Assembly (NCBI RefSeq): GCF_002975435.1
Contig: NZ_PCPT01000011.1
Location: 41,604 to 105,603 of the forward strand
DNA from: Arthrobacter sp. MYb227
GTDB taxonomy: Bacteria; Actinomycetota; Actinomycetes; Actinomycetales; Micrococcaceae
Direction of reading: 5' to 3'
Length of the DNA: 64,000 nt
Both the position numbers and the translations under genes were made by a program. Numbering within the stretch: position 1 is the stretch's first letter; each line of letters begins with the position of its first letter. Of the stretch, positions 1-9,698 are shown in pieces. The notes beneath the pieces are model-generated. The model saw only the letters and a list, made by a program, of their open reading frames with translations, ran no database searches and was not told where the DNA came from.

Positions 1-452
1 TTTACAGAAGCCTAGACCTAGTAAAAGAATCTGTTTCATGTTCGGCGAGCGCAAGGATTCCTAGACCAAAAAAACCGAGACTCCCCTAAGGCATAAACGC
101 TGTAACAGCTTTGACTAGAACCCGTTAGGGTTCCCTTTTACATCGTCAACACGTTAACGGCTTCAGGGGGTAGGAGCTTCTAAGTGAACCCTAACGGGTT
201 CTGCTTGGGTCGTAAGGAACGTTTGAGTCTTAAGAGCTTCAACCCCCTTACCCCCTTCGACTCTTATATTGTGTCGCTACTCAGTAAATACATGTCGCCA
301 TGTCCGAACGTCAGTGTTTGACGTATCAGATGATGGGTGCCGGCCATGTGTCGAGCGTGGATTGCATGCAGCTGCCACCTGACAGATATCCTCGTAACAG
401 TCTTCAGGGCAATGCTGAGCGCGCTGATAGGCGTTAGTGGCACAAGTGGGCG
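1..452. other. Non-coding stretch with paired 16-bp inverted hairpins
   Basis: I see no convincing coding region here. Two 16-bp sequences, at 118-133 and 186-201, are exact reverse complements of each other, and each can also fold on itself (GAACCC, four bases, GGGTTC). Between them lies the palindrome CGTTAACG near 151-158. C/G-rich imperfect inverted arms (about 161-184 against 229-255) surround the second copy. The stretch lies just beyond the broken 3' end of a tadA gene, where tadB and tadC would normally sit, so it may be a recombination junction. That interpretation is inference. Confidence 0.5.
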
Positions 453-1571
453 CTAGTGGTAAGTCAGGCTCTTAGAATGCGTTCTACGGCTTCTAGATTT
501 GTGTGTCGATGATCCACGATTCTTGTCTTGGAATGCAGGGGGTCTTTGTACGTTGGGCACAACAAATTGGCTCGAAATATTTTCGCCAGCCAGCAGCGGT
601 AGTGTGCAAAGTTTGTTTATCGCATCGTGGGCGGAGTTCGCGTGTAGCGTGCAGAGACCGGGAAGTCCTGAATTGAGCGCCAAAAGCATATCCAGAGATT
701 CGGCTTGGCGTACCTCTCCGACAAGAATCCGATCTGGTCGCATTCTCAATGCTTCCTTGACCAGTTGACGCATGTCGATCTCGCCATGACCTTCAAGGTT
801 TCGTTGCCGGGTTTGCAGACCCACCACATCACGCAGATTGATCTTCAGTTCGAAGATTTCTTCAATGGTGATAACGCGTTCTCGGCTACCAATTGAGGAT
901 GCCAAACAATTGAGCATCGTAGTTTTGCCTGCCTGGGTGCCGCCGGAGACAAGAACATTGAGCCCCGCTCCTACCGCGATGTCGAGATAGTGTGCGCATT
1001 GCGGGGTAATGGAACCCAACTCAACTAGGTGTTCGAGTTTGCTGGCTCGGGCAATAAATTTTCGAATATTAATCGCCCAGTGTTTCTGCGTGATATCGGG
1101 GATGACCACGTGCAGGCGCGATCCGTCATTGAGCTGGCAATCAACAAAGGGTTGGGAAAGGTCAAGCCTGCGCCCCGAGGACTTAAGCATTCGTTCGACG
1201 AGCGCATGGATTTCGGGTTCCGGGATACGTAGATTTGTAAGTTCCGAGGTGCCGCCGCGTGCCACAAATATTTGGTTGGGCCCGTTGATCCAGATCTCTT
1301 CGATTTCCGGATCGTCAAGGAGCGGCTGTAATGTGCCTAAGCCGATGACGGCATCCAAGATACGACGGCGCGCAGCGTTTACCTCGCCCAAGGCGGGAAG
1401 CACCCCGAGTAAGGAGCGTTCGTCGTAATCACGAATCAGATCATCAGCGAGTCGACGAATTTCACCTAGTTGGGTTGCTGGGTCAAGTCCATGGCGGCGA
1501 ATAAGCTCGCGCAATTCATCGATAACTATCTCAATTGCTTCCATGTCTTCGCCCCGCTTCACACACGTCAC
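453..1571 (-). pseudogene. tadA: TadA/CpaF-type Flp pilus assembly ATPase, 3'-truncated
   Basis: This is a secretion ATPase of the TadA/CpaF (GSPII_E) family, which powers assembly of Flp/Tad pili at the inner face of the membrane. The Walker A motif GGTQAGKTT is intact (Lys216 counted from 1571), followed by ITIEEIFEL, RPDRILVGEVR and a TLHANSA box. After SSQFVVP (near 555) family resemblance stops: the usual last 50-60 residues are replaced by an unrelated basic tail ending at 453. The tadB and tadC genes that normally follow are absent. The start is unclear: GTG at 1571 or ATG at 1544. A truncated, probably non-functional gene is likely. A sequencing or assembly break is less likely, because no other frame restores the C-terminus. 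Confidence 0.75.
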
Positions 1572-1761
1572 GTTCTAATTCCGCGATGAGCGGTATCCGG
1601 CGTAGGTAACTCGATGTTGCTAGATTTCCCGCTTCGGCTGGGTCTGGCAGAGGACGTCGGTGCCGCGCAATTACGGCCGAGACTACCCGTGGCTGGTGGG
1701 CCGAACAAGACTTATTTGAAACTGTTGATAACTCGTCGTTATTGGGTTGAGGTTTATCCAC
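1531..1761 (-). pseudogene. Possible remnant of a TadZ/Ssd-like gene upstream of tadA
   Basis: A 76-codon open frame runs on the same strand just upstream of, and overlapping, the tadA start. Its C-terminal part (RRIPLIAELERDV) resembles the end of the CpaE/TadZ or Ssd-type ATPases that usually precede tadA in actinobacteria. The N-terminal P-loop region is missing. This could equally be a chance frame, since the match is short and judged by eye. If real, it means the Tad operon was eroded at both ends. Confidence 0.25.
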
Positions 1762-1762
1762 A
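1723..1762. promoter_or_regulatory. Pair of DnaA-box-like sites between the divergent tadA and essC-like genes
   Basis: TTATCCACA lies at 1754-1762 on the plus strand, and TTATCAACA lies on the minus strand at 1723-1731. Both fit the DnaA-box consensus family, and they sit in the intergenic region between two divergent genes. There is no dnaA or dnaN nearby, so this is not an origin by context. The sites may be regulatory or coincidental. Confidence 0.35.
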
Positions 1763-1860
1763 GCTGCGCCTAGGTGCGGTCGGAAGCAATCCGGCGCTCT
1801 TATGGTGGAGGCAGGCCAATGGTTGCCAGCAGGATAGTCAGCTTCTGGAGGTGTATGCGG

Positions 1861-4800
1861 ATGGCACGAAAAGTTCTCATCAGATTGGTTTCCGATGATC
1901 AGCGCCGCTGTTTACTGATTGAGGTCCAAGGTACCGGGGAATGTACCGGGGCAGCATTTTGCGCGGTATTGGCACAATTTATGCCTGGAGTTGATTGGTT
2001 TTTTGAAGGTAATCCGCTTTCAGAGGCCGGTGAACTCATCGGATTGGCTAACCGGGCATCAGTGAGGGAGCTAATTTTCAGCGATGTTCGTATTCCCGCT
2101 CCACGGCAACTCTTAGATCCCTTAGGCGAAAGGTTACCCGAGCGGCTGTACACCCCCGAACCTGCACTTAGTGGGCTAGTGGTGGTTGACGGGCCGGATC
2201 CGGGCGGGGTGCTAGAGCTACGGCGAGGTGTTTATTCTTTGGGCCGCGGAGAGGCAGATCTTCGCATCGGAGATGCGAAACTATCGCGAAGACATGCACT
2301 GATTAGCGTCCTTCCAACATCGATCCTGCTCAATGATGAGGGATCGGCAAATGGGGTGTGGTTTGCCACGCGCAAGGTGGAGTCATGCAGGCTCATGATC
2401 GGGGATCGTTTCAGGGCAGGAAACTCAGCTTTTGAGGTAGTAGAGCTGCACCGAGATCACGGAGCCGCGCAGGATCATGCTGGCGTTGAAGGTGGGTTTG
2501 GTAGCTGGCCCTTAGAACCGGTACAAGTCCCCGGTTCACCGCCCACGACACGATTGGCTATGCTGCTGACCGGAGCTTTGACCCCACTGGTCATGGGCTT
2601 GGGACTGTTTTTGGTGACTCACAGCGTATTTTTTCTTGCCTTTTCGGCCGTCTCAATACTTACCGGTGGGCTACCGGCACTCTTTATAGTGCGTGGCAAA
2701 CGCAAATTTGCTCGAGCGCAGCAATTAGCCACGGCCCAAGACGCGGATCGACGTGCCGACCTTGCACCGCTGCTTGGACGTGTTGCCGCTGGCCTTGCAC
2801 ACTCCAGCGTTGTTGCCAAAGATGGATTTCCCCCATTGGCACTGGGTATAGCTCCCCTCAGACCGTGGCTCGCCCATGTCTCGGGGAATACTACAGGCGA
2901 TTTTCTAGGCAAAGAAAGTTCTTTCAAGGCTCGAGCGGTGCAGGAGGCGAAAACGTTAAAGGGTGCGTGGAAATCTGGGGTTTCTTCTAGGCCCTCGCAT
3001 ACTACGAGTTTTCCTGCTGTGCCCGGCATTCACACTCCGGTGCTCTTGCGCCTAACCAACGCACAGTCGTTGGTTCTAGAAGGTGAAGCCGACGCTTGGG
3101 CGCCGTTGTGCCGTGCCTTGGTAGTTCGTTGGCTACCCATGTTGCGGATCGGATCTTTGCGGTTGGTAATTATTGATTATGCCGACTTTCTCCCGTCAAA
3201 TCTCTTGTTGATGGACGGAGTCGAAGTACTAGAAGATTCGGTCGGGCTAAGCGCTGAAAGCCACATTTCAACAATCGTGATTGTGGGGCCCGCAGCTCGG
3301 ATCAACATGCAGGATCAGGTTCAGGGCCCAAGTTCTTTAGACTCGATGCAACCGAACCACGTCGCCGCGGCCGATCCTGCTATGGCACCACGGATCTGGA
3401 TTTTTTGCGGAAGCGCACCCACATGGTTGCGCGCGCAGGCACGCATCAATGCTAGGGGTGCCTTGGTGCTAAGTCATGAAGCTCACCAAATGAATCCGTG
3501 GTTTGCCCCTGCCGAACAAACAGTCATTTTGCAGCGGGGTATGTCTACCGTAGGGCGTGGTGTAGCTATGAAACCGGCAAAACTCAGCATGGAAGTACTC
3601 GAATCTGCTGTGGCAAAATACTCCGTCGATGCCGCGATGAAGAATGAAGTCGAACCTGCCATGAGCCCAGTCCTGTTCGAAGGCACACCGGATACGGCCG
3701 AGGTCAACGAAAAATCCGGCATTCGAACGGTGATTGGGGATGACGCGCATGGACCGGTAAAACTTGATTTCGCGGCGCACGGACCACATTTTCTAATAGC
3801 GGGCACCACTGGAAGTGGGAAGTCAGAACTCTTACGCTCTATGATCCTCGGGCTTGCTCTTGAGTATGGGCCGGCCGAGTTGGCCTTTATGCTTGTAGAT
3901 TTCAAGGGCGGTGCGACATTGGCCCCGCTAGCAGAATTGCCGCAGGTACAAAGCTTCGTCTCTGATCTGGATGCGCCGGCCGCTCGGCGTGTGCTTGAAC
4001 AATTGGCTTGCGAGTTGCGGCGTCGTGAAACCATATTCGCCGAGTATGGAGCAAGCGACCATTCGAACTACCTCAAAATTGGTGCAGAGGACCGCCCGTA
4101 TTTGCCAATACTCGTGGTGGTGATCGATGAGTTTAGGGTGTTTGCTGCCGAGTTGCCAGGAGCCTTAGAAAATATCGTGCAACTTGCCACAGTTGGTCGA
4201 TCTTTGGGGATTCATCTGGTGTTGAGCACGCAGCGGCCCGCGGGCATCCTCAACGCACAATTACGGGCAAACATTTCAACTGTGATTGCTTTACGGACCA
4301 TTGGTGAATTTGAGTCGAATGATTTGATAGGTTCAAGTGCTGCAGCACATTTGGACCCGGGTGAACCAGGTCTCGCCTTGATGCGTTGCGGCGGAGAAAC
4401 ACCGCGGAAGTTTAGAGCACGGCTCAACGCGCGGGCAGCTGATTCACTGCATCTGCGTGCCTGGGGAAGAAATCTTGGGGCTCCCTTGTGGAGCCAGCGG
4501 CTAGCCACCGACGCATTCGGGCAAAAGCTTGCCGTTGATCAGGTACCACAAACCGGGCAAGAAGCCGCCAGTGAGATGGTCAAGCTAGGTTCTGCTGCCG
4601 AACTAGAAGTCAGAGTTTCCCGTATTCTTCTGCGCTGGGCCCATTTCGAGAGCGCAGCAAACCCGTTCTCTGCGCAACTGCCTAAAACCTTACGTGCACT
4701 TCCACGATCCCTTTTGCGTGGGCTGAGCCCTGGAGCCATTGTTTTGGGAATGGTCGACAGAGTCGATGCGCCGCGTCCCGATCCCTTGCTCTTTGAGCCT

Positions 4801-6054
4801 GCTACATGTTGTAGATTGGCCGTTTGTGGGTTGCCCGGTTCGGGAGTTGAATCGGTTCCCGAAGTATTAGTCAGGTCAATGAACCGAGACTCATGGCAGC
4901 TGGCCGGCCTGGTGCTTGATGGTGATGGTAATCAAGAGCATCTTGCCGATGTTCCGGGGGTACGTGGGTATTTTGGTCCCCGGGATACCTGGCGCATCGA
5001 TGAGCTTCTGCGGCAGCTCGAAGATTCGAGCGGCACCGGGCCCATGCTCTTGATTGTCAGTGGTCTTGCCGGATGGGCACAGGCGATGGGACCACATGCT
5101 TTCCAACAATTTGATACGGCGCTCGGTTCCTACGCCCGAAGCGCAGCACATAATGGTCGTTCATTGGTGCTCTGCGGGGATAAGGATTTAGCTGGCGTTC
5201 GGGCCTTGGCGCTGTGCGAAACGCGCTGGTATTTCCCCTGTGGTGCCGGACCAGAGGTACTTATGGGATGGCCAAAACTCAAACCCATCACACCTACACC
5301 CGGACGAGGGCTCATAATAAATTCGCAAGGTCCGCAATCAGGTTCCGAATTCCAACTCTTAGACCCGTGCGCATTGGACAATGCCGAACTATTGAGCGAA
5401 CCCGTACCCGAGCACTGGATAAAAAATATCAAACTCCCCGAGGTGCTCTCCGGCTCCCTGCTGCGTGAGCAATGGAATAGCAGAAAAGAGCCGCACACAC
5501 CGGACTCGGCCGGGTCTTTGGAGCCAGCCGTCTTGGGCCTACCCGTGGGTGTCAGCGCACCCGATCATCGACTCTTCTATTGGAACCCGGGAAGTATTGG
5601 AATCGTGGTTGGCAGGCGAGGTGCCGGTAAACATATGCTGCTTCGATACCTCGCGACAAGTGTTCCAACCCAGGGTTGCCAGATAAAGATCTACGGAATC
5701 GAGGACAGTCTTCCGCGCACCCTTGAGGAGCTTGGCTCAACGAGCGTGGGATTGGTGCTGATTGAACGGGTGGATACCCGGGTCTCTGAAACGCTCAATA
5801 TTTTGGGGCCGATCACTGCCGCAAACATTCCGTTGATCATCAGCACCGAACCCTCGGCAAGACTACTTTTTGATCTTGGACTCAGTTCAATGGTGCGTGA
5901 CCCAGGCAGTTTTCTGGTGCTAGATCCACGTTCCACACTTGATGCCGAGCCTGCCGATTTCAGATTCGCCGCCCAGGCCCGCAGTGTTCGGGGCCGCGGT
6001 CTGGTCTTTGACGGTGGGACCCTGCGGCAGATTCAATGCGTCAATGCTGTATAG
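1861..6054 (+). CDS. FHA-FtsK/SpoIIIE ATPase, EssC/EccC-type secretion motor
   Basis: This 1397-residue protein resembles the EssC/EccC motor ATPases of type VII (WXG100) secretion systems. It has an N-terminal region with an FHA fold (about residues 110-195: LGRG, SRRHA, NDEGSANG), two hydrophobic membrane segments near 230-280, and then tandem FtsK-like domains. The first has a full Walker A (GTTGSGKS, near residue 650) and Walker B (VVVIDEF, near 755). The second has a degenerate loop (GLPGSG, near 990). The third has GRRGAGKH near 1250, with His where Ser/Thr normally follows the Lys. The ATG at 1861 is preceded by GGAGG nine bases upstream; two upstream in-frame ATGs (1774, 1819) are disfavoured, and 1855 is too close to the ribosome site. 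No WXG100, EccB, EccD or mycosin gene is visible, so its substrates are unknown. Confidence 0.8.
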   Translation: MARKVLIRLVSDDQRRCLLIEVQGTGECTGAAFCAVLAQFMPGVDWFFEGNPLSEAGELIGLANRASVRELIFSDVRIPAPRQLLDPLGERLPERLYTPEPALSGLVVVDGPDPGGVLELRRGVYSLGRGEADLRIGDAKLSRRHALISVLPTSILLNDEGSANGVWFATRKVESCRLMIGDRFRAGNSAFEVVELHRDHGAAQDHAGVEGGFGSWPLEPVQVPGSPPTTRLAMLLTGALTPLVMGLGLFLVTHSVFFLAFSAVSILTGGLPALFIVRGKRKFARAQQLATAQDADRRADLAPLLGRVAAGLAHSSVVAKDGFPPLALGIAPLRPWLAHVSGNTTGDFLGKESSFKARAVQEAKTLKGAWKSGVSSRPSHTTSFPAVPGIHTPVLLRLTNAQSLVLEGEADAWAPLCRALVVRWLPMLRIGSLRLVIIDYADFLPSNLLLMDGVEVLEDSVGLSAESHISTIVIVGPAARINMQDQVQGPSSLDSMQPNHVAAADPAMAPRIWIFCGSAPTWLRAQARINARGALVLSHEAHQMNPWFAPAEQTVILQRGMSTVGRGVAMKPAKLSMEVLESAVAKYSVDAAMKNEVEPAMSPVLFEGTPDTAEVNEKSGIRTVIGDDAHGPVKLDFAAHGPHFLIAGTTGSGKSELLRSMILGLALEYGPAELAFMLVDFKGGATLAPLAELPQVQSFVSDLDAPAARRVLEQLACELRRRETIFAEYGASDHSNYLKIGAEDRPYLPILVVVIDEFRVFAAELPGALENIVQLATVGRSLGIHLVLSTQRPAGILNAQLRANISTVIALRTIGEFESNDLIGSSAAAHLDPGEPGLALMRCGGETPRKFRARLNARAADSLHLRAWGRNLGAPLWSQRLATDAFGQKLAVDQVPQTGQEAASEMVKLGSAAELEVRVSRILLRWAHFESAANPFSAQLPKTLRALPRSLLRGLSPGAIVLGMVDRVDAPRPDPLLFEPATCCRLAVCGLPGSGVESVPEVLVRSMNRDSWQLAGLVLDGDGNQEHLADVPGVRGYFGPRDTWRIDELLRQLEDSSGTGPMLLIVSGLAGWAQAMGPHAFQQFDTALGSYARSAAHNGRSLVLCGDKDLAGVRALALCETRWYFPCGAGPEVLMGWPKLKPITPTPGRGLIINSQGPQSGSEFQLLDPCALDNAELLSEPVPEHWIKNIKLPEVLSGSLLREQWNSRKEPHTPDSAGSLEPAVLGLPVGVSAPDHRLFYWNPGSIGIVVGRRGAGKHMLLRYLATSVPTQGCQIKIYGIEDSLPRTLEELGSTSVGLVLIERVDTRVSETLNILGPITAANIPLIISTEPSARLLFDLGLSSMVRDPGSFLVLDPRSTLDAEPADFRFAAQARSVRGRGLVFDGGTLRQIQCVNAV

Positions 6055-6113
6055 CTCAACGCGTCCTCGTAGGGGGTTTAGTGTGAACCTCGTCTCAACG
6101 TTGTTGCAGCCCT

Positions 6114-6596
6114 CTACTTGCGGTTTTTTCCGCCGGTCTTTCCGTCGTTGTTATGTTCGTTCGCTCCTTTAGCAGCCGCCGGACGGTCGCCCAGGAAAGC
6201 CGTGGTGCGTGGGTCAAAGAGCAGTATGACGATGATTGCTGCGGGAATGAGCCAGATCCAGGCCCACGGGGCGGCTTCGGTCTGCAGGTATGGGATCGCC
6301 AGGATGATCTGGAATAACTGCCAGAAGAGTGCTGCGGCTCGGGTCCAGGCCTTGCCACGGAAGAAGAAGTGGGCGACGGTAAGTTGCCAAATTCCGCCGA
6401 CGAAGATGATCACCAGCATGAAGAGTCGTGCACCAAGGTTTAGCACCCCTGCATCACCCAGATGCATTGCGTAGCTCAGGCCATAGGCCAATACCGCTAG
6501 TCCCTCGAGAACCAGCATTGCGCTAATCAACAGCACCGAGAATGGTCGAGGGCGGCGGGCCGGGCTAGCAGGCTGGTGTACTTCTGGTTGGTTCAT
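6114..6596 (-). CDS. Small membrane protein with four predicted TM helices
   Basis: The 160-residue product has about four hydrophobic segments (residues 20-40, 52-75, 85-105 and 108-127) and a polar, Lys/Asn-rich C-terminal tail. No catalytic motif was recognised. It lies convergent to the EssC-like gene and divergent from whiB. The ATG at 6596 is preferred; a GTG lies one codon upstream, and AAGGGG sits unusually close. Function is unknown. Confidence 0.6.
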   Translation of the reverse strand: MNQPEVHQPASPARRPRPFSVLLISAMLVLEGLAVLAYGLSYAMHLGDAGVLNLGARLFMLVIIFVGGIWQLTVAHFFFRGKAWTRAAALFWQLFQIILAIPYLQTEAAPWAWIWLIPAAIIVILLFDPRTTAFLGDRPAAAKGANEHNNDGKTGGKNRK

Positions 6597-6923
6597 CACC
6601 CCTTAAATCTAGCCCGGTGGGTGTGCAGACGCGAAAGCAGCAAAAACCTAAATATGCGCCAAGCGGCTCCCAAGGTGCCCAATAACACCCTTGTCAGCGG
6701 CGCAGAAACCTGTTAGTCGTCACGTGAAATCTGGTCCTTGTGACCAAGCACTCAAGACTGCTGCCGCTTTTGCAACATCGCCCCCTTGTTTACGTGAACG
6801 TAACATGAAAACCTTGTTAGGCAGTCGACCGCTAATCCCATTTATTCCGGTCACTGCCGCTGCCCTGGCGTCATTCCCGGGGCACTTCTCCCTCAGACCT
6901 ACTTTCAAGGAGCATCATCAAGC
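6597..6923. other. Intergenic region upstream of whiB1
   Basis: No gene is seen in these 327 bases. The stretch separates the divergent membrane-protein gene and whiB and should hold the promoters of both. I could not assign a -10/-35 pair or a known operator with confidence. Confidence 0.4.
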
Positions 6924-7172
6924 ATGGATTGGCGTAGCCGCGCGGCCTGTCTGGACAAGGACCCGGAGCTGTTTTTCCCGGTAGGAAACACCGGACCGGC
7001 TCTGCTCCAGATTGAAGAAGCCAAGAGTGTCTGTCGACGTTGTCCCGTCGTTGACACCTGCCTAGCCTGGGCCATCGAGTCCGGACAAGACGCCGGAGTC
7101 TGGGGTGGCATGAGTGAAGACGAGCGTCGTGCGCTCAAGCGTCGGGCAGCACGTGCCCGCCGCGCTTCCTAG
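6924..7172 (+). CDS. whiB1: WhiB-family iron-sulfur transcription factor, WhiB1-like
   Basis: This 82-residue WhiB protein has the four cysteines that bind the 4Fe-4S cluster: Cys9, then Cys37, Cys40 and Cys46 in the CRRCPVVDTC segment. The GVWGG turn and the basic C-terminal segment rich in Arg/Lys follow. The sequence around PELFFPVGNTGPAL and GGMSEDERRALKRR is close to WhiB1 of mycobacteria, which binds the sigma A region 4 and responds to nitric oxide. AAGGAG lies eleven bases before the ATG. The gene stands alone between its own promoter region and a strong terminator (7195-7236). Confidence 0.92.
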   Translation: MDWRSRAACLDKDPELFFPVGNTGPALLQIEEAKSVCRRCPVVDTCLAWAIESGQDAGVWGGMSEDERRALKRRAARARRAS

Positions 7173-7194
7173 TCACGGCAGCTTTACAAATTTT

Positions 7195-7236
7195 GATCGG
7201 GGGATGGTTCCGTACGGAGCCGTCCCCCGATTTTTG
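7195..7236 (+). terminator. Rho-independent terminator of whiB1
   Basis: A GC-rich stem (GATCGGGGGA pairing with TCCCCCGAT, extended inside by TTCCG/CGGAG) is followed by a run of T. It lies 22 bases after the whiB stop. Confidence 0.85.
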
Positions 7237-7380
7237 TCTTTCGCAATGTGGCCAGCTGCAGTCTTAGCAACATGGCTCTACCCTGTTTCCTTAGAGAAAC
7301 CTATCGACGAGAGCGCAACAAACCAGCACCCTGACGTGTTGGAACAACCCGATATCCACACCACTAGTTACGATCGATAA

Positions 7381-9636
7381 GTGACAGAGAACCGAACCGA
7401 CCCACGCATAGGCACCACGCTCGATGGACGCTATTTCTTAGAAGCGCGTATCGCTGACGGAGGCATGTCTACCGTTTACCGTGCCTCCGATACCCGGTTG
7501 CATCGCACGGTGGCGGTTAAGGTGTTGCACGCGCACATGGCTTCCGACCCCGCCGTGTTAGAAAGATTCACTGCAGAAGCAATCATTTCTGCGGGGCTAG
7601 ATCACGCAAACATCGTCAAGATCCTTGACCACCATGTATCCCCCGATGCCGCCTACTTGGTGATGGAATACGTCCGTGGGCTTAATTTGCGTCAGCTACT
7701 TGATGAACGTGGACGTTTCACCCCACGTCAGACCTTGGCCATGCTGCGAGCAATCTGTACAGGTTTGGCCGTTGCCCACCAAGAAGGCATCGTGCACCGG
7801 GATATGAAACCGGCAAACGTGCTGATTTCCGACGAGGCAAGTGTCAAGGTCGCCGATTTTGGTTTGGCACGTGCCGCATCGGCGCACACAAATGCAACAT
7901 CGGTCTTTGGCACTGCAGCATATATTTCTCCCGAGCTTGCCGTCGGGGATCCGGCCGATGAGCGTAGCGATATTTACGCCGTGGGCATCATGGCCTACGA
8001 GTTGCTGACCGGTCGCCAACCGTTTAGTTCCGAAAGCGTCTACGGGCTTGCCTTCAAACATATTAATAACCCGGTCCCGGCCCCTTCGGAACTTGTCCCG
8101 GGTCTTTCACCGGAACTCGATGAACTCGTTGCCTATTGCACCGACAAAGACCCGGAGAACCGCCCGCAAAACGCCTCGTTCCTGCTTAGCGATATTCAGC
8201 AGATGCTCGCGACCTTGGGCAAGGAGCAGCTCGATCTGGGATCCGAAACCTTGGGTATGGTTTCGGACCTGGTCCCCGCGATAACTTCCGCGCATACAAC
8301 AGTTCACGACAGGTTGGCTCAGGCACAACAAAAACGTGATGCGCTTGCCGAAAGCGCTGCGGATGCCATGACCGAAACCATGGAAGAGCAAGTCCGTACG
8401 CTGAACCCAAGTGCCGGAGGCTCAGCACCCGTTGGCACCGCGCCGCAGAAGAACCCTGATGCCACAGAAGTTATTAGCGCATCCGCAGACACGACGATCA
8501 TTAATTCGCCGTCGGGAAACCCGGATGTGGATCACACCACGGTGCTGCACAAGGGTTCGGACCATACAAGTGTCATGCCTTCGGGGCTGGGAAGCAGAAA
8601 TTCTGCTTCGAGTCCCTCGACGGGCGAACTTGCTGCTGTTCCGAGTCGACGTCCAATGTCGGCTCGTCGTGCACGCAAGAATGCCAAGGCCACCGAAGTG
8701 GCTTGGAGAAAGAACGCACAAATCCCCACCCATCAGCTGGCTCCCAAGATGCCAGCACGCCGAAAATGGCTCATCGGCGTGCTTCTGAGCATGCTTGCAG
8801 CACTTCTTGCCGCCGTTGGATTCTATTTTGGGATGGGACCCGGTGCACCATTTACCGTCCCGCAGCTCACCAACGTTGCTAGCGCACAGGCAGTTTCACA
8901 GCTGAGGGATGCCGGGGTCGAAGCACGTACCACTGAAGTTTTTGACGAGAAAATCGAGCGCGGCCTCGTGGTTGGAAGTGAACCCGCCGCTGGGGAAACG
9001 ATCCGCCGATTTCAAGGTCTAGATCTTAACGTTTCTAAGGGACCCGAGCTCTTTGCCGTCCCAAATTTGAACGGCCGCAGTCAGCAGGACGCCGAAAAAG
9101 ATCTCAAGACAGCCCAGCTCGTTGTGGGGAAGGTGACTCAGAAGTACTCTGAGGAGGTCGCCAAGGACGCTGTCATCAGCCACACTCCGGGCCCCGAAGA
9201 GATGGTGCGGCGTGATTCAAAGATCTCCTTGGTGATATCTAAGGGTCCCGCTCCCGTTGACGTTCCAAATATCGTGGGCGAAACCGTTTCCGATGCTAAC
9301 GCAGCCCTTGAAACCGCCGGGTTGAAGGGCTCCGAAGATTCCAAGGCCTATAGCCGCAGCATCCCGGCCGGCGCCGTGATCTCGCAGAAACCAGCCAAGG
9401 GGCAGGCCGAGCGTGGTTCGACGGTCGGTTATGTGGTTTCCCTGGGACCGAAGATGATTGAAGTTCCAAATGTGCAGGGTAAGCAGCTGCGCGAGGCCCG
9501 GGCGACCCTCGAGTCCCTGGGTTTCAAGGTCCAGGTCGATGAATTCTTGGGCGGATTCTTTGGAACTGTGCGTTCCCAAACACCTGCCGGTGGAACCGCT
9601 GCCGAAGGTTCAACTATCAAGCTCGTGGTTGTCTAA
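7381..9636 (+). CDS. PknB/Stk-type membrane Ser/Thr protein kinase with four PASTA domains
   Basis: This 751-residue Hanks-type kinase begins at GTG. The kinase domain has the glycine loop (ADGGMSTVYRA), Lys47 in VAVKV, the catalytic HRDMKPAN (Asp141), ADFG at 158-161, and an activation loop with TSVFGTAAYISPE. A long polar linker (about 285-460) leads to one TM helix at about 464-484. Four extracellular PASTA repeats follow, each opening with VPxL or VPN (near 490, 557, 624 and 691). PASTA kinases of this type sense muropeptides or lipid II and control growth and division. The GarA-like FHA protein at 25033 in this window is a plausible substrate. No phosphatase or PBP gene adjoins it, unlike the usual pknB operon, so it may be a second paralogue (PknL-like); which one cannot be settled here. 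Confidence 0.92.
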   Translation: MTENRTDPRIGTTLDGRYFLEARIADGGMSTVYRASDTRLHRTVAVKVLHAHMASDPAVLERFTAEAIISAGLDHANIVKILDHHVSPDAAYLVMEYVRGLNLRQLLDERGRFTPRQTLAMLRAICTGLAVAHQEGIVHRDMKPANVLISDEASVKVADFGLARAASAHTNATSVFGTAAYISPELAVGDPADERSDIYAVGIMAYELLTGRQPFSSESVYGLAFKHINNPVPAPSELVPGLSPELDELVAYCTDKDPENRPQNASFLLSDIQQMLATLGKEQLDLGSETLGMVSDLVPAITSAHTTVHDRLAQAQQKRDALAESAADAMTETMEEQVRTLNPSAGGSAPVGTAPQKNPDATEVISASADTTIINSPSGNPDVDHTTVLHKGSDHTSVMPSGLGSRNSASSPSTGELAAVPSRRPMSARRARKNAKATEVAWRKNAQIPTHQLAPKMPARRKWLIGVLLSMLAALLAAVGFYFGMGPGAPFTVPQLTNVASAQAVSQLRDAGVEARTTEVFDEKIERGLVVGSEPAAGETIRRFQGLDLNVSKGPELFAVPNLNGRSQQDAEKDLKTAQLVVGKVTQKYSEEVAKDAVISHTPGPEEMVRRDSKISLVISKGPAPVDVPNIVGETVSDANAALETAGLKGSEDSKAYSRSIPAGAVISQKPAKGQAERGSTVGYVVSLGPKMIEVPNVQGKQLREARATLESLGFKVQVDEFLGGFFGTVRSQTPAGGTAAEGSTIKLVVV

Positions 9637-9698
9637 AAATCTATTCCCGCTGACGTGGCAGAGCCTTGGACGGCTACGCAATGCTACTAGCGCTTAAC

